From JAJACP01 sp964350245 (lineage in GTDB: Bacteria > Chlamydiota > Chlamydiia > Chlamydiales > JAAKFR01): 64,000 nt of DNA. Both the position numbers and the translations under genes were made by a program. Of this stretch, positions 24,817 through 33,161 are shown piece by piece. The stretch's first letter is position 1; each line of letters starts with the position of its first letter. Location of the stretch: assembly GCA_964350245.1 (NCBI GenBank), contig CAYGJC010000004.1:60805-124804 (forward strand), given 5' to 3'. The notes beneath the pieces are model-generated. The model ran no database searches. It was not told the DNA's origin and saw only the letters and a list, made by a program, of their open reading frames with translations.

Positions 24817-25670
24817 GTAACTTCCGTTTTAATGCAGTAGATTGCCCCTATAATGACAAGCGCAACGCCGATATACGACATGATATCGGGTTTGTTATTC
24901 CAAAAAATCCAGTCAAACAGACCGGATAGAATCACAGCAAAGTAAATCAGAGGGCTTATTTTTTGTGCGGAGGCATACTGATACCCTTTTGTGAGAAAGT
25001 ATTGGTAGATAGCTGCAAAAAGTCCGACGCCAATGAGTAGCCCCCAAATCAACGGTGTATGGTTTTGCCACGCCCAGAAAAGGGGAATCGCAGAAATCAA
25101 CGTGCTGATTGAAAAGTAGTAAAATAAAATACGGTAGAGGGGTTCGAACTTTCCCAACTCCCGAATACCCGCCATGCTCACCGACATAAATAGACCCGAG
25201 GCTAAAGCAACTAAAGCTGCCGGGTGAAAAAGCGTCATGCCCGGATGTAAAATGAAGAGCACACCCAAAAAGCCTACCAGCAGTCCCGGAATGAGTTTAA
25301 GCGCGATTTTCTGTCCCTTCCAAATCCATAAAACTAGAGGAATGAAAAGAGGCATGGTGTTGTTGAGGAGCATCGCATCGGTTAAAATAATGTAGCGAAT
25401 GGAGAAGAAAAAACAGTACATGTTTAATAATCCCGCGATAGCGCGCACAAGATGTGTGGGCAGTACTGTTGTGCTCAGTTTTTTGGGCTTTGGAAAAAGA
25501 ATCCAAGGAAGTAAGAGGAGTAAGCAAACAAGATTGCGCATAAAGACCAGCTGTTGGTCAGAGATTTTTCCTCCCCATTTCACAAGAGCGCCCATGCAAG
25601 CGTAAGCCGTCGCTGCCAGCAAAATAAAGCCTCCCCCCAACCAGATGTGTTCTTCTCGGCGCGCTTCCAT
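24813..25670 (-). CDS. EamA/DMT-family inner-membrane permease
   Basis: About 285 residues with ten predicted membrane helices in two EamA repeats. Helix 1 is WLGGGFILLAATAYACMGALVKW; the first repeat continues QLVFMRNLVCLLLLLPWILF and ILTDAMLLNNTMPLFIPLVLWIW; the second repeat ends LIYFAVILSGLFDWIFW and SYIGVALVIIGAIYC. Related Chlamydiae proteins transport small metabolites such as S-adenosylmethionine, but the substrate here cannot be read from sequence. I chose the start MEARREEHIW; an upstream in-frame ATG at 25760 would run into the tRNA gene. Confidence 0.85.
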   Translation of the reverse strand: MEARREEHIWLGGGFILLAATAYACMGALVKWGGKISDQQLVFMRNLVCLLLLLPWILFPKPKKLSTTVLPTHLVRAIAGLLNMYCFFFSIRYIILTDAMLLNNTMPLFIPLVLWIWKGQKIALKLIPGLLVGFLGVLFILHPGMTLFHPAALVALASGLFMSVSMAGIRELGKFEPLYRILFYYFSISTLISAIPLFWAWQNHTPLIWGLLIGVGLFAAIYQYFLTKGYQYASAQKISPLIYFAVILSGLFDWIFWNNKPDIMSYIGVALVIIGAIYCIKTEVT

Positions 25671-25756
25671 GATTCTATCTTCTATCAAAAAAAACTTTTT
25701 TAGAGGAGAAGAGGCTTGAATAGTTGTGCCGTCTCCCTTATACTTCCCTCGTCCCT

Positions 25757-25830
25757 GCACTGGTAGCTCAGCTGGATAGAGTACCCGGCTACGAACCGGG
25801 CGGTCAGAGGTTCGAATCCTCTCCAGTGCA
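25757..25830 (+). tRNA. tRNA-Arg (anticodon ACG)
   Basis: A 74-base cloverleaf. Acceptor stem GCACTGG pairs with CCAGTGC, discriminator A. The D arm contains AGCTCAGCTGGATAGAG, the anticodon stem CCCGG/CCGGG encloses CTACGAA (anticodon ACG, A34 read as inosine for CGN codons), and the T arm has AGAGGTTCGAATCCTCT. CCA is not encoded. It is flanked by the divergent EamA gene and by the peroxiredoxin gene 23 bp downstream. Confidence 0.97.
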
Positions 25831-25853
25831 AATTTATATTATGGAGGTGTCCG

Positions 25854-26438
25854 ATGGGCGTTTTAGTTGGAAAAAAAGCTCCTGACTTTCACTTGAAAGC
25901 CGTTGTTAAAGGAAAGATTGAAAACCAATTCTCACTCTCTTCTCTGAAGGGAAAATATGTTGTTCTCTTTTTCTATCCTCTCGATTTTACTTTTGTCTGT
26001 CCGACAGAGTTGCACGCTTTCCAAGAGCGTTTAGGTGAGTTTGAAAAGCGCGATGCCCAAGTTGTAGGCTGCTCGGTCGATAGCTGTTTTTCACACACAG
26101 CTTGGCTGAATACACCACGCAGCAAGGGGGGGATTGAAGGCGTTGAATACCCGATTCTCTCTGATATCAACAAACGCGTTTGCCGCGACTATGACGTTCT
26201 CAAGGAAGATGAAGGAATCGCCTACCGGGGTCTGTTTCTCATCGACAAAGAGGGTGTTGTGCGCCATCAGATTGTGAACGACCTTCCTCTTGGACGTTCA
26301 GTTGACGAGGCGATCCGGATGATTGATGCACTCATCTTTTTTGAAAATCACGGTGAGGTTTGTCCTGCTAACTGGCAGCAGGGACAAAAATCCATGAAGG
26401 CAACACCAGAAGGTCTTGTCGAGTATTTTGCTCACTAA
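25854..26438 (+). CDS. ahpC: 2-Cys peroxiredoxin (AhpC/Tsa type)
   Basis: A 194-residue cytosolic peroxidase. The peroxidatic cysteine is in FYPLDFTFVCPTEL and the resolving cysteine in NHGEVCPANW; GVAYRGLFLIDKEG-like IAYRGLFLIDKEGVVRHQIVNDLPLGR is a typical typical-2-Cys segment. It detoxifies H2O2 and organic peroxides with a thioredoxin-type partner. GGAGG lies 7-11 bases before the ATG. It may be expressed from the tRNA transcript or its own promoter; the 23-bp gap leaves little room for the latter. Its end overlaps the next convergent gene by four bases. Confidence 0.96.
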   Translation: MGVLVGKKAPDFHLKAVVKGKIENQFSLSSLKGKYVVLFFYPLDFTFVCPTELHAFQERLGEFEKRDAQVVGCSVDSCFSHTAWLNTPRSKGGIEGVEYPILSDINKRVCRDYDVLKEDEGIAYRGLFLIDKEGVVRHQIVNDLPLGRSVDEAIRMIDALIFFENHGEVCPANWQQGQKSMKATPEGLVEYFAH

Positions 26439-26821
26439 CGGCTGGTTAGGTAGTCGTACAAATCGCGTTCAGTCACCATCAAAATAGAGCGATGCATTTC
26501 GCAGACAGGCTCTGTTGCGTTGATGATTTCACTAGAGCCGACTCCCGGCAGGCACAGTCCGGAGATAGTAGGGAAGAGGCTCTTATTTTCTAAAAACTGG
26601 AGCCCAAATAGATAGTCTTGGGTGCTAAACCCCTCTTCCTTCACTCGAAAAAAGACCACACCCCTTTCAAACAAAAGTGCTTGTACGGCTAAGCGGAGCC
26701 CTAAGCTCTCTTCTGTTGGGGGCTCGCCCAAGAAGTCGGAAAGCTGAGCCAAATTTTTACAATGATAGGCTGTTTCAAATTCCCCTTTTTGGGCTTCTCC
26801 AAATAAAGCAATTGTATGCAT
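26435..26821 (-). CDS. Conserved hypothetical protein
   Basis: A soluble 128-residue protein starting MHTIALFGEAQKGEFETAYHCKNLAQLSDFLGEPP. Middle segments include GLRLAVQALLFERGVVFFRVKEEGFSTQDYLFG and SLFPTISGLCLPGVGSSEIINATEP. I do not recognise the fold. In C. trachomatis the ahpC gene (CT603) also has a small hypothetical neighbour (CT602), so this may be its counterpart; that is recalled synteny, not an alignment. It is convergent with the peroxiredoxin gene. Confidence 0.7.
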   Translation of the reverse strand: MHTIALFGEAQKGEFETAYHCKNLAQLSDFLGEPPTEESLGLRLAVQALLFERGVVFFRVKEEGFSTQDYLFGLQFLENKSLFPTISGLCLPGVGSSEIINATEPVCEMHRSILMVTERDLYDYLTSR

Positions 26822-26890
26822 AGTAATTACCTCAAACTAATTTTAGCAAATTAAAATATTTTATTTCATAAAATCTGTTGTTGTCTCTTA
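26822..26890. other. AT-rich intergenic leader upstream of the 128-residue protein
   Basis: This short stretch between the hypothetical gene and the inverted-repeat element is AT-rich (TTAGCAAATTAAAATATTTTATTTC). It probably contains the minus-strand promoter, but I see no convincing -35/-10 pair. Confidence 0.3.
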
Positions 26891-27065
26891 GAACCTATCC
26901 CAAATGTAGGCAATGGACCGTAGTATTAGATTGTCGGTGAGCCTCGTAAAGCGTAAGCGCGACCGCGAGGAAGGGCATATTGGAAATAATATGACCGACG
27001 AGTGGTCTTACGAGAATCACGACAAGATGATGCGGGACATCCGCGGATACTTTTGGGATCGGTTC
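26891..27065 (+). mobile_element. MITE-like inverted-repeat element, copy 2 (175 bp)
   Basis: Begins GAACCTATCCCAAATGTA and ends in GATCGGTTC; it is the second, oppositely oriented copy of the element at 2100-2276. The element is bracketed by TTA on both sides (TTA-GAACC ... GGTTC-TTA), consistent with a 3-bp target duplication of the TNA type known in the IS1031 group of IS5-family elements. A small deletion/insertion area near its 5' end introduces stop codons into the frame that is open in copy 1. The 3' two thirds stays open (KRDREEGHIGNN ... FWDRFLT). Confidence 0.75.
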
Positions 27066-27153
27066 TTAACATAAAGTTAATGAAAAAAAATCGATCGGCT
27101 GCTAAGCTCTTGCCAGGAGTATTTCACTTTTTAAAAACAGAGGAGAATTTTTT

Positions 27154-27543
27154 ATGGAACGTCTGGATGCGCGTCTAGATCAGATGCATCTTTATCTTTC
27201 ACGAGCCGCAGCAGTCCCTATATTAGGGGTGATTCCGGCTGCACTGAAAGCCATCGCCGGTTTGGTCGAGTCTGTTGTGGGCGCCGTGATTGCTTTGATT
27301 AGCCTTCTAGCTTTTCCCTTTACTGGTGAAAAAGCAGAACGTGCTTTTAATTGGGGTGCTAGCCATGTTGCGCATGGGCTCGCTAGAGCACTTGCAGGTG
27401 TTCTGTTTACCCTTCCATGTGTGAGTTGTGTAATCGGTCTTAGAACAGGTGGAATTCCTATAGAGCGTACGGATGAATCAGGCTATACAACTAAAAGTCA
27501 AGGACTTAAGGAAGGTGGCTGGGCTGAGTATTTCTACGCCTAG
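27154..27543 (+). CDS. Hypothetical protein, hydrophobic core, paralogue of the short gene at 2286-2585
   Basis: 129 residues with a long hydrophobic stretch at about residues 19-55 (VPILGVIPAALKAIAGLVES then VVGAVIALISLLAFPF), a second at ~75-95 (LARALAGVLFTLPCVSCVIG) and a polar C-terminal tail (RTDESGYTTKSQGLKEGGW). Two hydrophobic blocks without a signal peptide could mean a membrane or inclusion-associated protein. GAGGAG precedes the ATG by 9-14 bases. It belongs to a small family with the truncated gene at 2286-2585. The function is unknown. Confidence 0.7.
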   Translation: MERLDARLDQMHLYLSRAAAVPILGVIPAALKAIAGLVESVVGAVIALISLLAFPFTGEKAERAFNWGASHVAHGLARALAGVLFTLPCVSCVIGLRTGGIPIERTDESGYTTKSQGLKEGGWAEYFYA

Positions 27544-27551
27544 TACTTTTT

Positions 27552-27582
27552 AATCCCTTGGTTGTGTAGCAGCCAAGGGATT
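27552..27582. terminator. Bidirectional hairpin between the hypothetical gene and eno
   Basis: AATCCCTTGG and CCAAGGGATT form a 10-bp stem, extendable with G-U pairs, around an 11-base loop. It starts 8 bp after the plus-strand gene and abuts the eno stop codon on the minus strand, where a short T-rich or A-rich flank exists on both sides. Confidence 0.6.
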
Positions 27583-28851
27583 TCATTTGGGGGCGTGTTG
27601 GTTTGAGTCTCTGTAAAGCGCTTGATTGCCTAACTCTTTCTCTATAAAAATCAATCGATTATATTTGGCTACTCGGTCGGACCGAGAGAGGGAACCGGTT
27701 TTGATTTGCCCGGAAGCGGTTGCCACAGCCAGATCGGCAAGCGTTGTATCTTCTGTCTCTCCGGAGCGATGGGAGGGGATCACTGTATATCCATGAGCGC
27801 GCGCCAGTTGAATACAGTCTAAGGTTTCAGTTAAGGTGCCAATCTGATTGAGTTTAATGAGAATAGAATTGGCGATCCCTTCTCTTATTCCCTTTTCTAA
27901 AAAATGCGTGTTGGTGACAAATAGATCGTCACCTACAAGCTGCACTTTTTCTCCGAGTCGCTCTGTCAACCACTTCCATCCTTCCCAATCGTTTTCTGCC
28001 ATGCCATCTTCAACGGAATCGATGGGAAAATGTTCGCAGAGCCGTGCCAGCTCCTCGACTTGCTCTTGGGGGGTGCGGCCACTGTAGGTGTTGTCGTTGT
28101 AAAATTCTGAGGCGGCGCAATCAAGAGCTAGGGTGACCTGCTCGCCGGCGGAGTATCCGGCTTTTTCAATGGCATGGACAAGAAGAGTGAGCGCCTCTTC
28201 ATTGGAGGCTAGATTAGGAGCAAAGCCTCCCTCGTCGCCGACAGCCGTGACAAGTCCTTTTTTGTTTAGAATTTTCTTGAGGGTGTGGAAAATTTCGGCA
28301 CCCCACCGGATCGCCTCAGCAAAAGTGGATGCGCCGATAGGTCGGATCATAAATTCTTGAAATTCAAGACCGTTATCAGCATGGGCTCCTCCGTTAATGA
28401 CATTCATCATGGGGCAAGGGAGAATATGGGCTGACGGGCCGCCCAAATAGTGATAGAGGGGGAGCTTGAGAGAAGCTGCCGCTGCTTTGGCAATGGCAAG
28501 CGAAGCGCCTAAGATGGCATTGGCTCCAAAGTGAGACTTATTCTCCGTTCCATCTTCTTCACACATCAGGTGGTCGAGTTCAACCTGGTTACAGACCTCT
28601 TTACCGATGACCAGATCGGCGATTTTTTCATTAACGTTTTGAACGGCCCTTAACACCCCCTTGCCCTGATACCGGTTGGGATCGCCGTCACGTAGCTCAA
28701 CAGCTTCGTGTTCGCCTGTGGAAGCTCCTGAAGGGACGGAAGCCACTCCCTGGAATCCCTCGTCCGTGGTGACTGTGACTTGAAGAGTGGGATTCCCTCG
28801 TGAATCCAGGATTTCAAGAGCGTGGATTTCTGTGATTTTCGCGTGTGTCAT
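27583..28851 (-). CDS. eno: Enolase
   Basis: Glycolytic 2-phosphoglycerate dehydratase, about 422 residues. Landmarks are ALEILDSRGNPTLQV, ASVPSGASTGEHEAVELRDGD, GANAILGASLAIAKAAA, MNVINGGAHADNGLEFQEFMI, VGDEGGFAPNL, DCAASEFY, DGMAENDWEGWKWLTERLG, QLVGDDLFVTN, LIKLNQIGTLTETL and the signature-like SHRSGETEDTTLADLAV. I chose ATG 28851 (MTHAKITEIHALEIL): GAGGAAAAAT directly precedes it, while an upstream in-frame start would overlap the divergent sigma-factor gene. eno near rsbU matches the chlamydial order I remember (CT587/CT588). Confidence 0.97.
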   Translation of the reverse strand: MTHAKITEIHALEILDSRGNPTLQVTVTTDEGFQGVASVPSGASTGEHEAVELRDGDPNRYQGKGVLRAVQNVNEKIADLVIGKEVCNQVELDHLMCEEDGTENKSHFGANAILGASLAIAKAAAASLKLPLYHYLGGPSAHILPCPMMNVINGGAHADNGLEFQEFMIRPIGASTFAEAIRWGAEIFHTLKKILNKKGLVTAVGDEGGFAPNLASNEEALTLLVHAIEKAGYSAGEQVTLALDCAASEFYNDNTYSGRTPQEQVEELARLCEHFPIDSVEDGMAENDWEGWKWLTERLGEKVQLVGDDLFVTNTHFLEKGIREGIANSILIKLNQIGTLTETLDCIQLARAHGYTVIPSHRSGETEDTTLADLAVATASGQIKTGSLSRSDRVAKYNRLIFIEKELGNQALYRDSNQHAPK

Positions 28852-28898
28852 ATTTTTCCTCTGCTTTCCAATGTTAAAACTTGTTAGCATTTGTCACA

Positions 28899-29426
28899 AT
28901 GGATGAACACTCTCTTATTGAGCAGAGTCGAAAAGGGAATCGGGAGGCGATGGACCAGCTTGTACGCACGCACTGGGACCGGGTCTATCATCACTGTCTC
29001 CGTATGGTTCATGATGAAAAGATGGCCGAGGATTTGGCCCAAGAGACATTTGTGCGTGCATTTGAGCACTTAGAGACCTTTCAAGAGCGAGCTCAGTTTT
29101 CCACTTGGGTGTGGCGCATCGCGCATAATCTTTCCATTAACTATCTCAGAAAGCTCCATGTCAAAGAACAAGCGCTCAACGAAGAGCTTTTCTCTGCTGA
29201 GGTAGACAAGGAGGAAGGAGCCTTTATGGAGCAGGTGAAGCGGGCTCTTGAAACCCTAGATGAAAAGCACCGGATTGTGTTTGAGCTCTATGATTTAGAA
29301 CACCTTCCCCAGAAGGAGATTGCAGCTCAGTTAGATATTCCACACGGAACCGTGCGTTCACGCCTCCACTATGCACGCCTTAAAGTGCGCGCTTACTTCA
29401 AAGCGCACCCTCCAGATCTTACTTGA
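28899..29426 (+). CDS. ECF-type RNA polymerase sigma factor
   Basis: About 175 residues. Sigma region 2 is LVRTHWDRVYHHCLRMVHDEKMAEDLAQETFVRAF with FSTWVWRIAHNLSINYLRK (core binding and -10 recognition). Region 4 is ALETLDEKHRIVFELYDLEHLPQKEIAAQLDIPHGTVRSRLHYAR, a helix-turn-helix for -35 recognition. Regions 1 and 3 are absent, as in ECF (sigma-E) factors. Chlamydia sensu stricto have only sigma-66, sigma-28 and sigma-54, so this is an extra regulator. No anti-sigma gene follows: the next gene is convergent and overlaps by 8 bp. The start ATG at 28899 lies 47 bp from the divergent eno start. Confidence 0.92.
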   Translation: MDEHSLIEQSRKGNREAMDQLVRTHWDRVYHHCLRMVHDEKMAEDLAQETFVRAFEHLETFQERAQFSTWVWRIAHNLSINYLRKLHVKEQALNEELFSAEVDKEEGAFMEQVKRALETLDEKHRIVFELYDLEHLPQKEIAAQLDIPHGTVRSRLHYARLKVRAYFKAHPPDLT

Positions 29427-30486
29427 GCTCTTTGAGGAGTTTGAGATAGGAATCAAAGCGCAGTGCGGAAATTGTACCTGTTTGCAGGGCCTCTTCAAGA
29501 GCACACCCGGGCTCGTGGGTGTGGCTGCAATTGGGAAAGCGGCAGTGACCGCTCTCTCTTTGAATCTCAGGAAAATAGGACTCTACATCTTCTTGTTTGA
29601 GATCCCAAACGCCAAAACTGCGAATGCCGGGCGTGTCAATACACCACCCTCCAAAGCTTAAAGGAATGAGATGGGTAGAGGAGGTGGTGTGTGTTCCTTT
29701 TCGGGTCTTTTTGACCACGTCTGCAACAGCTAGATCAAGACCGGTCATGGTATTAATCAAAGAGGATTTGCCTACGCCCGACTGTCCCGAAAAAACGGAG
29801 GCGCGGTCCCGCATTTGCTCTTTCAACTGTGAGATCCCCTCTCCTGTTTGGGCGCTGATCGGTAGGATAGGAATTCCTAAGCTTTGGTAGGTTTTTAGAC
29901 AGTGGGCTAAGAGATCTGCCTCTTCACTTTCTTTTTCGAGCAGATCGATTTTGTTGACCACAATCACAGGCTCCATTTTACCTTTATAGGTGGCAATGAT
30001 GTAGCGGTCGATTAAGTGGGGTTTCAAATGGGGCTGGACAACAGAAACGGTGATCAAAACTTGGTCGATATTAGCTGCAATGAGCTGCATTTGACGTCGA
30101 CGCAGATTATCTTGTCTAGAGAGTACAGAGCTTCTCTCTTCAACGTGGGCTATTGAACCCTCTTCAAATAACACAAAATCACCCACTGTCACGAGATTTT
30201 TCGCCCGGCTGATCTCTTTTTTTAAAGCGCCACGTAACGTGCACAAGTAAACAGTGTTCCCATGCTGAACAGAAATACCATCGGGGGTAATGGCAAGAAC
30301 ACGGCCCCGTAATAGATTTTGATTTTTGGAGAGTTTTTTTTCAGCGGCTTGTTTGGCATGACGCTCTTTTTTTTCGGAATCGGTTTTTTTGTATTTAGAA
30401 CGATCTTTTTTGGATGCTCTTTTACGTGCCGTTTTGTGCTCTTTGCGGCTCTCAGAAAAATCCTCCTCTTCAAAAAACTTACTCAC
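29419..30486 (-). CDS. rsgA: Ribosome small-subunit-dependent GTPase RsgA
   Basis: A circularly permuted GTPase that helps mature the 30S subunit, 355 residues. Order: a Lys-rich N-terminal tail (residues 1-55), an OB fold (LLRGRVLAITPDGISVQHGN), G4 VVNKIDLL, G5 ISAQTGEG, G1 GQSGVGKSSLINTMTG, G3 IDTPGIRSFG, and a C-terminal zinc site CRFPNCSHTHEPGCAL. The basic extension is longer than in E. coli and probably binds rRNA. Its start overlaps the end of the upstream methyltransferase by four bases. Confidence 0.94.
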   Translation of the reverse strand: MSKFFEEEDFSESRKEHKTARKRASKKDRSKYKKTDSEKKERHAKQAAEKKLSKNQNLLRGRVLAITPDGISVQHGNTVYLCTLRGALKKEISRAKNLVTVGDFVLFEEGSIAHVEERSSVLSRQDNLRRRQMQLIAANIDQVLITVSVVQPHLKPHLIDRYIIATYKGKMEPVIVVNKIDLLEKESEEADLLAHCLKTYQSLGIPILPISAQTGEGISQLKEQMRDRASVFSGQSGVGKSSLINTMTGLDLAVADVVKKTRKGTHTTSSTHLIPLSFGGWCIDTPGIRSFGVWDLKQEDVESYFPEIQRESGHCRFPNCSHTHEPGCALEEALQTGTISALRFDSYLKLLKELK

Positions 30487-31211
30487 TCTCTCCTCTGGGA
30501 TCTGGTTAACGCATACATCAGAATAGCACCGGAAATCGCTACGTTTAACGACTCCATCTTACCGGGCATCGGAATGGTGATCTGTTCGCCGAGCTCTGCC
30601 CCCTCTGGCGAAATGCCTTGCGCTTCGTTGCTCAACAGAAGCAAGCTGTTTTTGTCTGCACTAACCTCAGGAAGCGGGCGCCCTTCAATATCGGCTATAT
30701 AAGGTGTGTGAGGCAGCTGTTTGAGCGCTTCCCAGCTTCCCTCTTGCCAAGGCAGGTAAAACAGCGCTCCTCGAGAAGCACGGATCACTTTCTCGTGAAA
30801 AGGATCAACGCAGCCGGGCAGAAAAAATACCCCTTCCCAACCAAGAGCCAAAGCGGTGCGCAGCAATGTCCCCATATTTCCCGGATCCGTGATGCGGTCG
30901 AGAGCAAGTAGAGGCGCCTTTTTGTCGATTGGTGTTCTTTCAGGTAGGGGGAATTCAGCTGCAATCCCTTCGGGTGAAGGGAGACCGGTGATTTTTTTCA
31001 TCACCGACTCCGAAACGCCGATATGAGGCATTGAAAGGGGCTCTAGAGAAAAAACGCGCGTTGGAGAGAGCACTTCCGAGAGCTCAGCGACTATTTTCAC
31101 ACCAGAAATCACGACATGCCCCTGCTGCCTGCGATAGCGCGCATCCGTACGCAGTTTGACTAGGTGTTTGATAACTGGATTGTGTGTACTTACAATTTGC
31201 GTTTTAAACAT
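30483..31211 (-). CDS. SpoU/TrmH-family RNA 2'-O-methyltransferase
   Basis: 242 residues. An N-terminal L30e-like substrate domain (NPVIKHLVKLRTDARYRRQQGHVVISG) is followed by the knotted SPOUT domain with motif 1 LDRITDPGNMGTLLRTALALG, motif 2 LLLSNEAQGISP and motif 3 ITIPMPGKMESLNVAISGAILMYAL, which bind S-adenosylmethionine in the trefoil knot. The target ribose (23S rRNA or tRNA) cannot be assigned. It forms a two-gene unit with rsgA, both ribosome-related, and is divergent from the first rsbU gene with a 20-bp gap. Confidence 0.92.
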   Translation of the reverse strand: MFKTQIVSTHNPVIKHLVKLRTDARYRRQQGHVVISGVKIVAELSEVLSPTRVFSLEPLSMPHIGVSESVMKKITGLPSPEGIAAEFPLPERTPIDKKAPLLALDRITDPGNMGTLLRTALALGWEGVFFLPGCVDPFHEKVIRASRGALFYLPWQEGSWEALKQLPHTPYIADIEGRPLPEVSADKNSLLLLSNEAQGISPEGAELGEQITIPMPGKMESLNVAISGAILMYALTRSQRRE

Positions 31212-31231
31212 TTCACTTTATTATTTGGCTC

Positions 31232-33157
31232 ATGATTCCTTTTAGAAAGTCCATTGGATTTCGCCTTCTCGGTATCAGCTTTATTCTACTTGCCTTTCCC
31301 CTTTTAGTGGACTCATTTATCCTTGTCCAAAAGCGGTACGAACATGCTGTTGCCGATGCCAAGGGATATCTGGTTGAGGTTGCCCACCTAAGAGAGCTCC
31401 CCCTTGAGCAAATTCAACCTCTTAATAAACCTCTCCTAGAGGTGATGACCTACTTTTTGAACCTACAAAAAGAGTTTCCGGACAAGACAAATCAAGAATT
31501 AAACGAAAAACTCGCTACTTTAGCCAAAGTTGGAGACTTTTTTGGTATTTTTCTCCTTAAAATTACCGATGAAAAGGAGTATATTGTAACCGCTTCTAGC
31601 TTAGAATCCTATATTGGAAAAAACTATACAGAATTTTTCAAACTCAACGATCCTTACCTACCCGACTCGGTAGAAAGAGGCTTTAGTGGTTATATTTCGT
31701 ATGATTCAGAGACGCTAGATCCCTATTTTATTGTGGTGCATCTCATCTTCTCAGAGGGTCGTGAGAAGGTAGTAGGGGTCATTGCTGTTTCAGATGCGAT
31801 CACTCAAAAGCTGGACGAAATTCTTGAACAAGATGATCACCGCTACCCGGTTCGTTTTGCCCTTCTACTCCCCTCTTCGATTGTTTTTGCTGCCACAGAT
31901 CCAAAGCTACGCTTCAACTACTTTCTTCCCCTTGACCCCGCTTATCGTGCCCTTTTTCTAAAAGAGAATAACTTTATACAGGACGCACTACCTAAAAAAC
32001 CCCTGAAGGTGGTTGGAGAAATCGGTTATCCTTTTACTGAGTTTGAGTGGAGGGGAGAGACGCAGATTGGCTATGTCAAAAAGTTGCCCGGAGCCAACTT
32101 CGCTCTTTTGAGTTATGCGTCTAAAGATGAGATTTTCCACTCGCCTGTAGTGAGCTTTTTTAATATCTACAGCGTTTATGGCTTGATTTTGATCGTGGGT
32201 GGAGTGGTGGCCTATTTACTGACAATGCGCATGGCGCGTCCGATTCAAAGGTTAAGCGCGGTGATGCAGGAGATTCAAAAAGGGGATCTGAAACAGCGGT
32301 ATCAGAAAGATCCGATGGGTTTTGAAATTAATGTGTTGGGTTCCATTTTTAATGAGATGGTTGACGCTCTTTTAGAGCAGAAAAAAGTCGCTGAGGAGGA
32401 GCGGATAAAAAGAGAGACTTTTGCACAAGAATTGAAACTGGGACAACAGGTGCAGATGAGTCTGCTTCCGCAGCGGATGCCTCACTACCCGGGTGTGGAA
32501 GTAGCGGAGGTCTATATTCCTGCTATTGAGGTAGGAGGCGATTTCTACGATGTTTTTGTCAAAGAGACAAAAAAGGGAGCTTCCCAACTCGTTGTTGCGG
32601 TCGCTGATGCTTCGGGAAAAGGAGTGCAGGCCTGTTTTTATTCACTCAGTGTGCGCAATATGCTGCGTACTTACATGAAAGAGTATGACGATGTAGGCAA
32701 AGCTGTATCGGACACAAACAATCTTTTTACCCTTGATACAGAGGAGACAGGAATGTTTGTGACGGTGATGATTGGCGTCTACGATCAGGCAACAGGTCTC
32801 TTTCATTACTTTTCAGCCGGACATAATCCACCGATTGTCAGACGGGCTAATGGTACGGTTGAAATCTTAAGGCACCATGGAATGGCCATGGGAGTACTTC
32901 CAACTGAAGATCAACAGGCTGAATCGATACAGCTCTACAGCGGAGATGTGGTCATTCTTTATACGGATGGCATTACCGAGGCTCACGATGAGGAGTTTGA
33001 GCTTTATGGTGAGCAGAGGTTGCTTGACCTGGTCGAAACCGAAGGGGAAAAGAGCGCCTCTACGCTTGTAGAGCGGATTGTCTCAGATGTGAATGATTTT
33101 GCAGGGGAAGCACCACAGCATGATGATATCACGCTTTTGGTAATGAAAATAGAGTAA
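31232..33157 (+). CDS. rsbU: RsbU-type membrane-bound PP2C phosphatase (active-site complete)
   Basis: 641 residues. N-terminal membrane helix (~10-32), an extracytoplasmic sensor of ~270 residues, a second helix (~306-330, VYGLILIVGGVVAYLLTMRMA), a HAMP linker, and a SpoIIE-like PP2C domain (~400-641). Acidic metal ligands are all present: D437 in GGDFYD, D459 in VADASGKG, D579 in YTDGITEA, and D631/D632 in HDDITLLV. In C. trachomatis RsbU (CT588) the sensor domain and phosphatase control a partner-switching pathway that affects sigma-66. First gene of a tight trio with the next two. Confidence 0.92.
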   Translation: MIPFRKSIGFRLLGISFILLAFPLLVDSFILVQKRYEHAVADAKGYLVEVAHLRELPLEQIQPLNKPLLEVMTYFLNLQKEFPDKTNQELNEKLATLAKVGDFFGIFLLKITDEKEYIVTASSLESYIGKNYTEFFKLNDPYLPDSVERGFSGYISYDSETLDPYFIVVHLIFSEGREKVVGVIAVSDAITQKLDEILEQDDHRYPVRFALLLPSSIVFAATDPKLRFNYFLPLDPAYRALFLKENNFIQDALPKKPLKVVGEIGYPFTEFEWRGETQIGYVKKLPGANFALLSYASKDEIFHSPVVSFFNIYSVYGLILIVGGVVAYLLTMRMARPIQRLSAVMQEIQKGDLKQRYQKDPMGFEINVLGSIFNEMVDALLEQKKVAEEERIKRETFAQELKLGQQVQMSLLPQRMPHYPGVEVAEVYIPAIEVGGDFYDVFVKETKKGASQLVVAVADASGKGVQACFYSLSVRNMLRTYMKEYDDVGKAVSDTNNLFTLDTEETGMFVTVMIGVYDQATGLFHYFSAGHNPPIVRRANGTVEILRHHGMAMGVLPTEDQQAESIQLYSGDVVILYTDGITEAHDEEFELYGEQRLLDLVETEGEKSASTLVERIVSDVNDFAGEAPQHDDITLLVMKIE

Positions 33158-33161
33158 AAAC

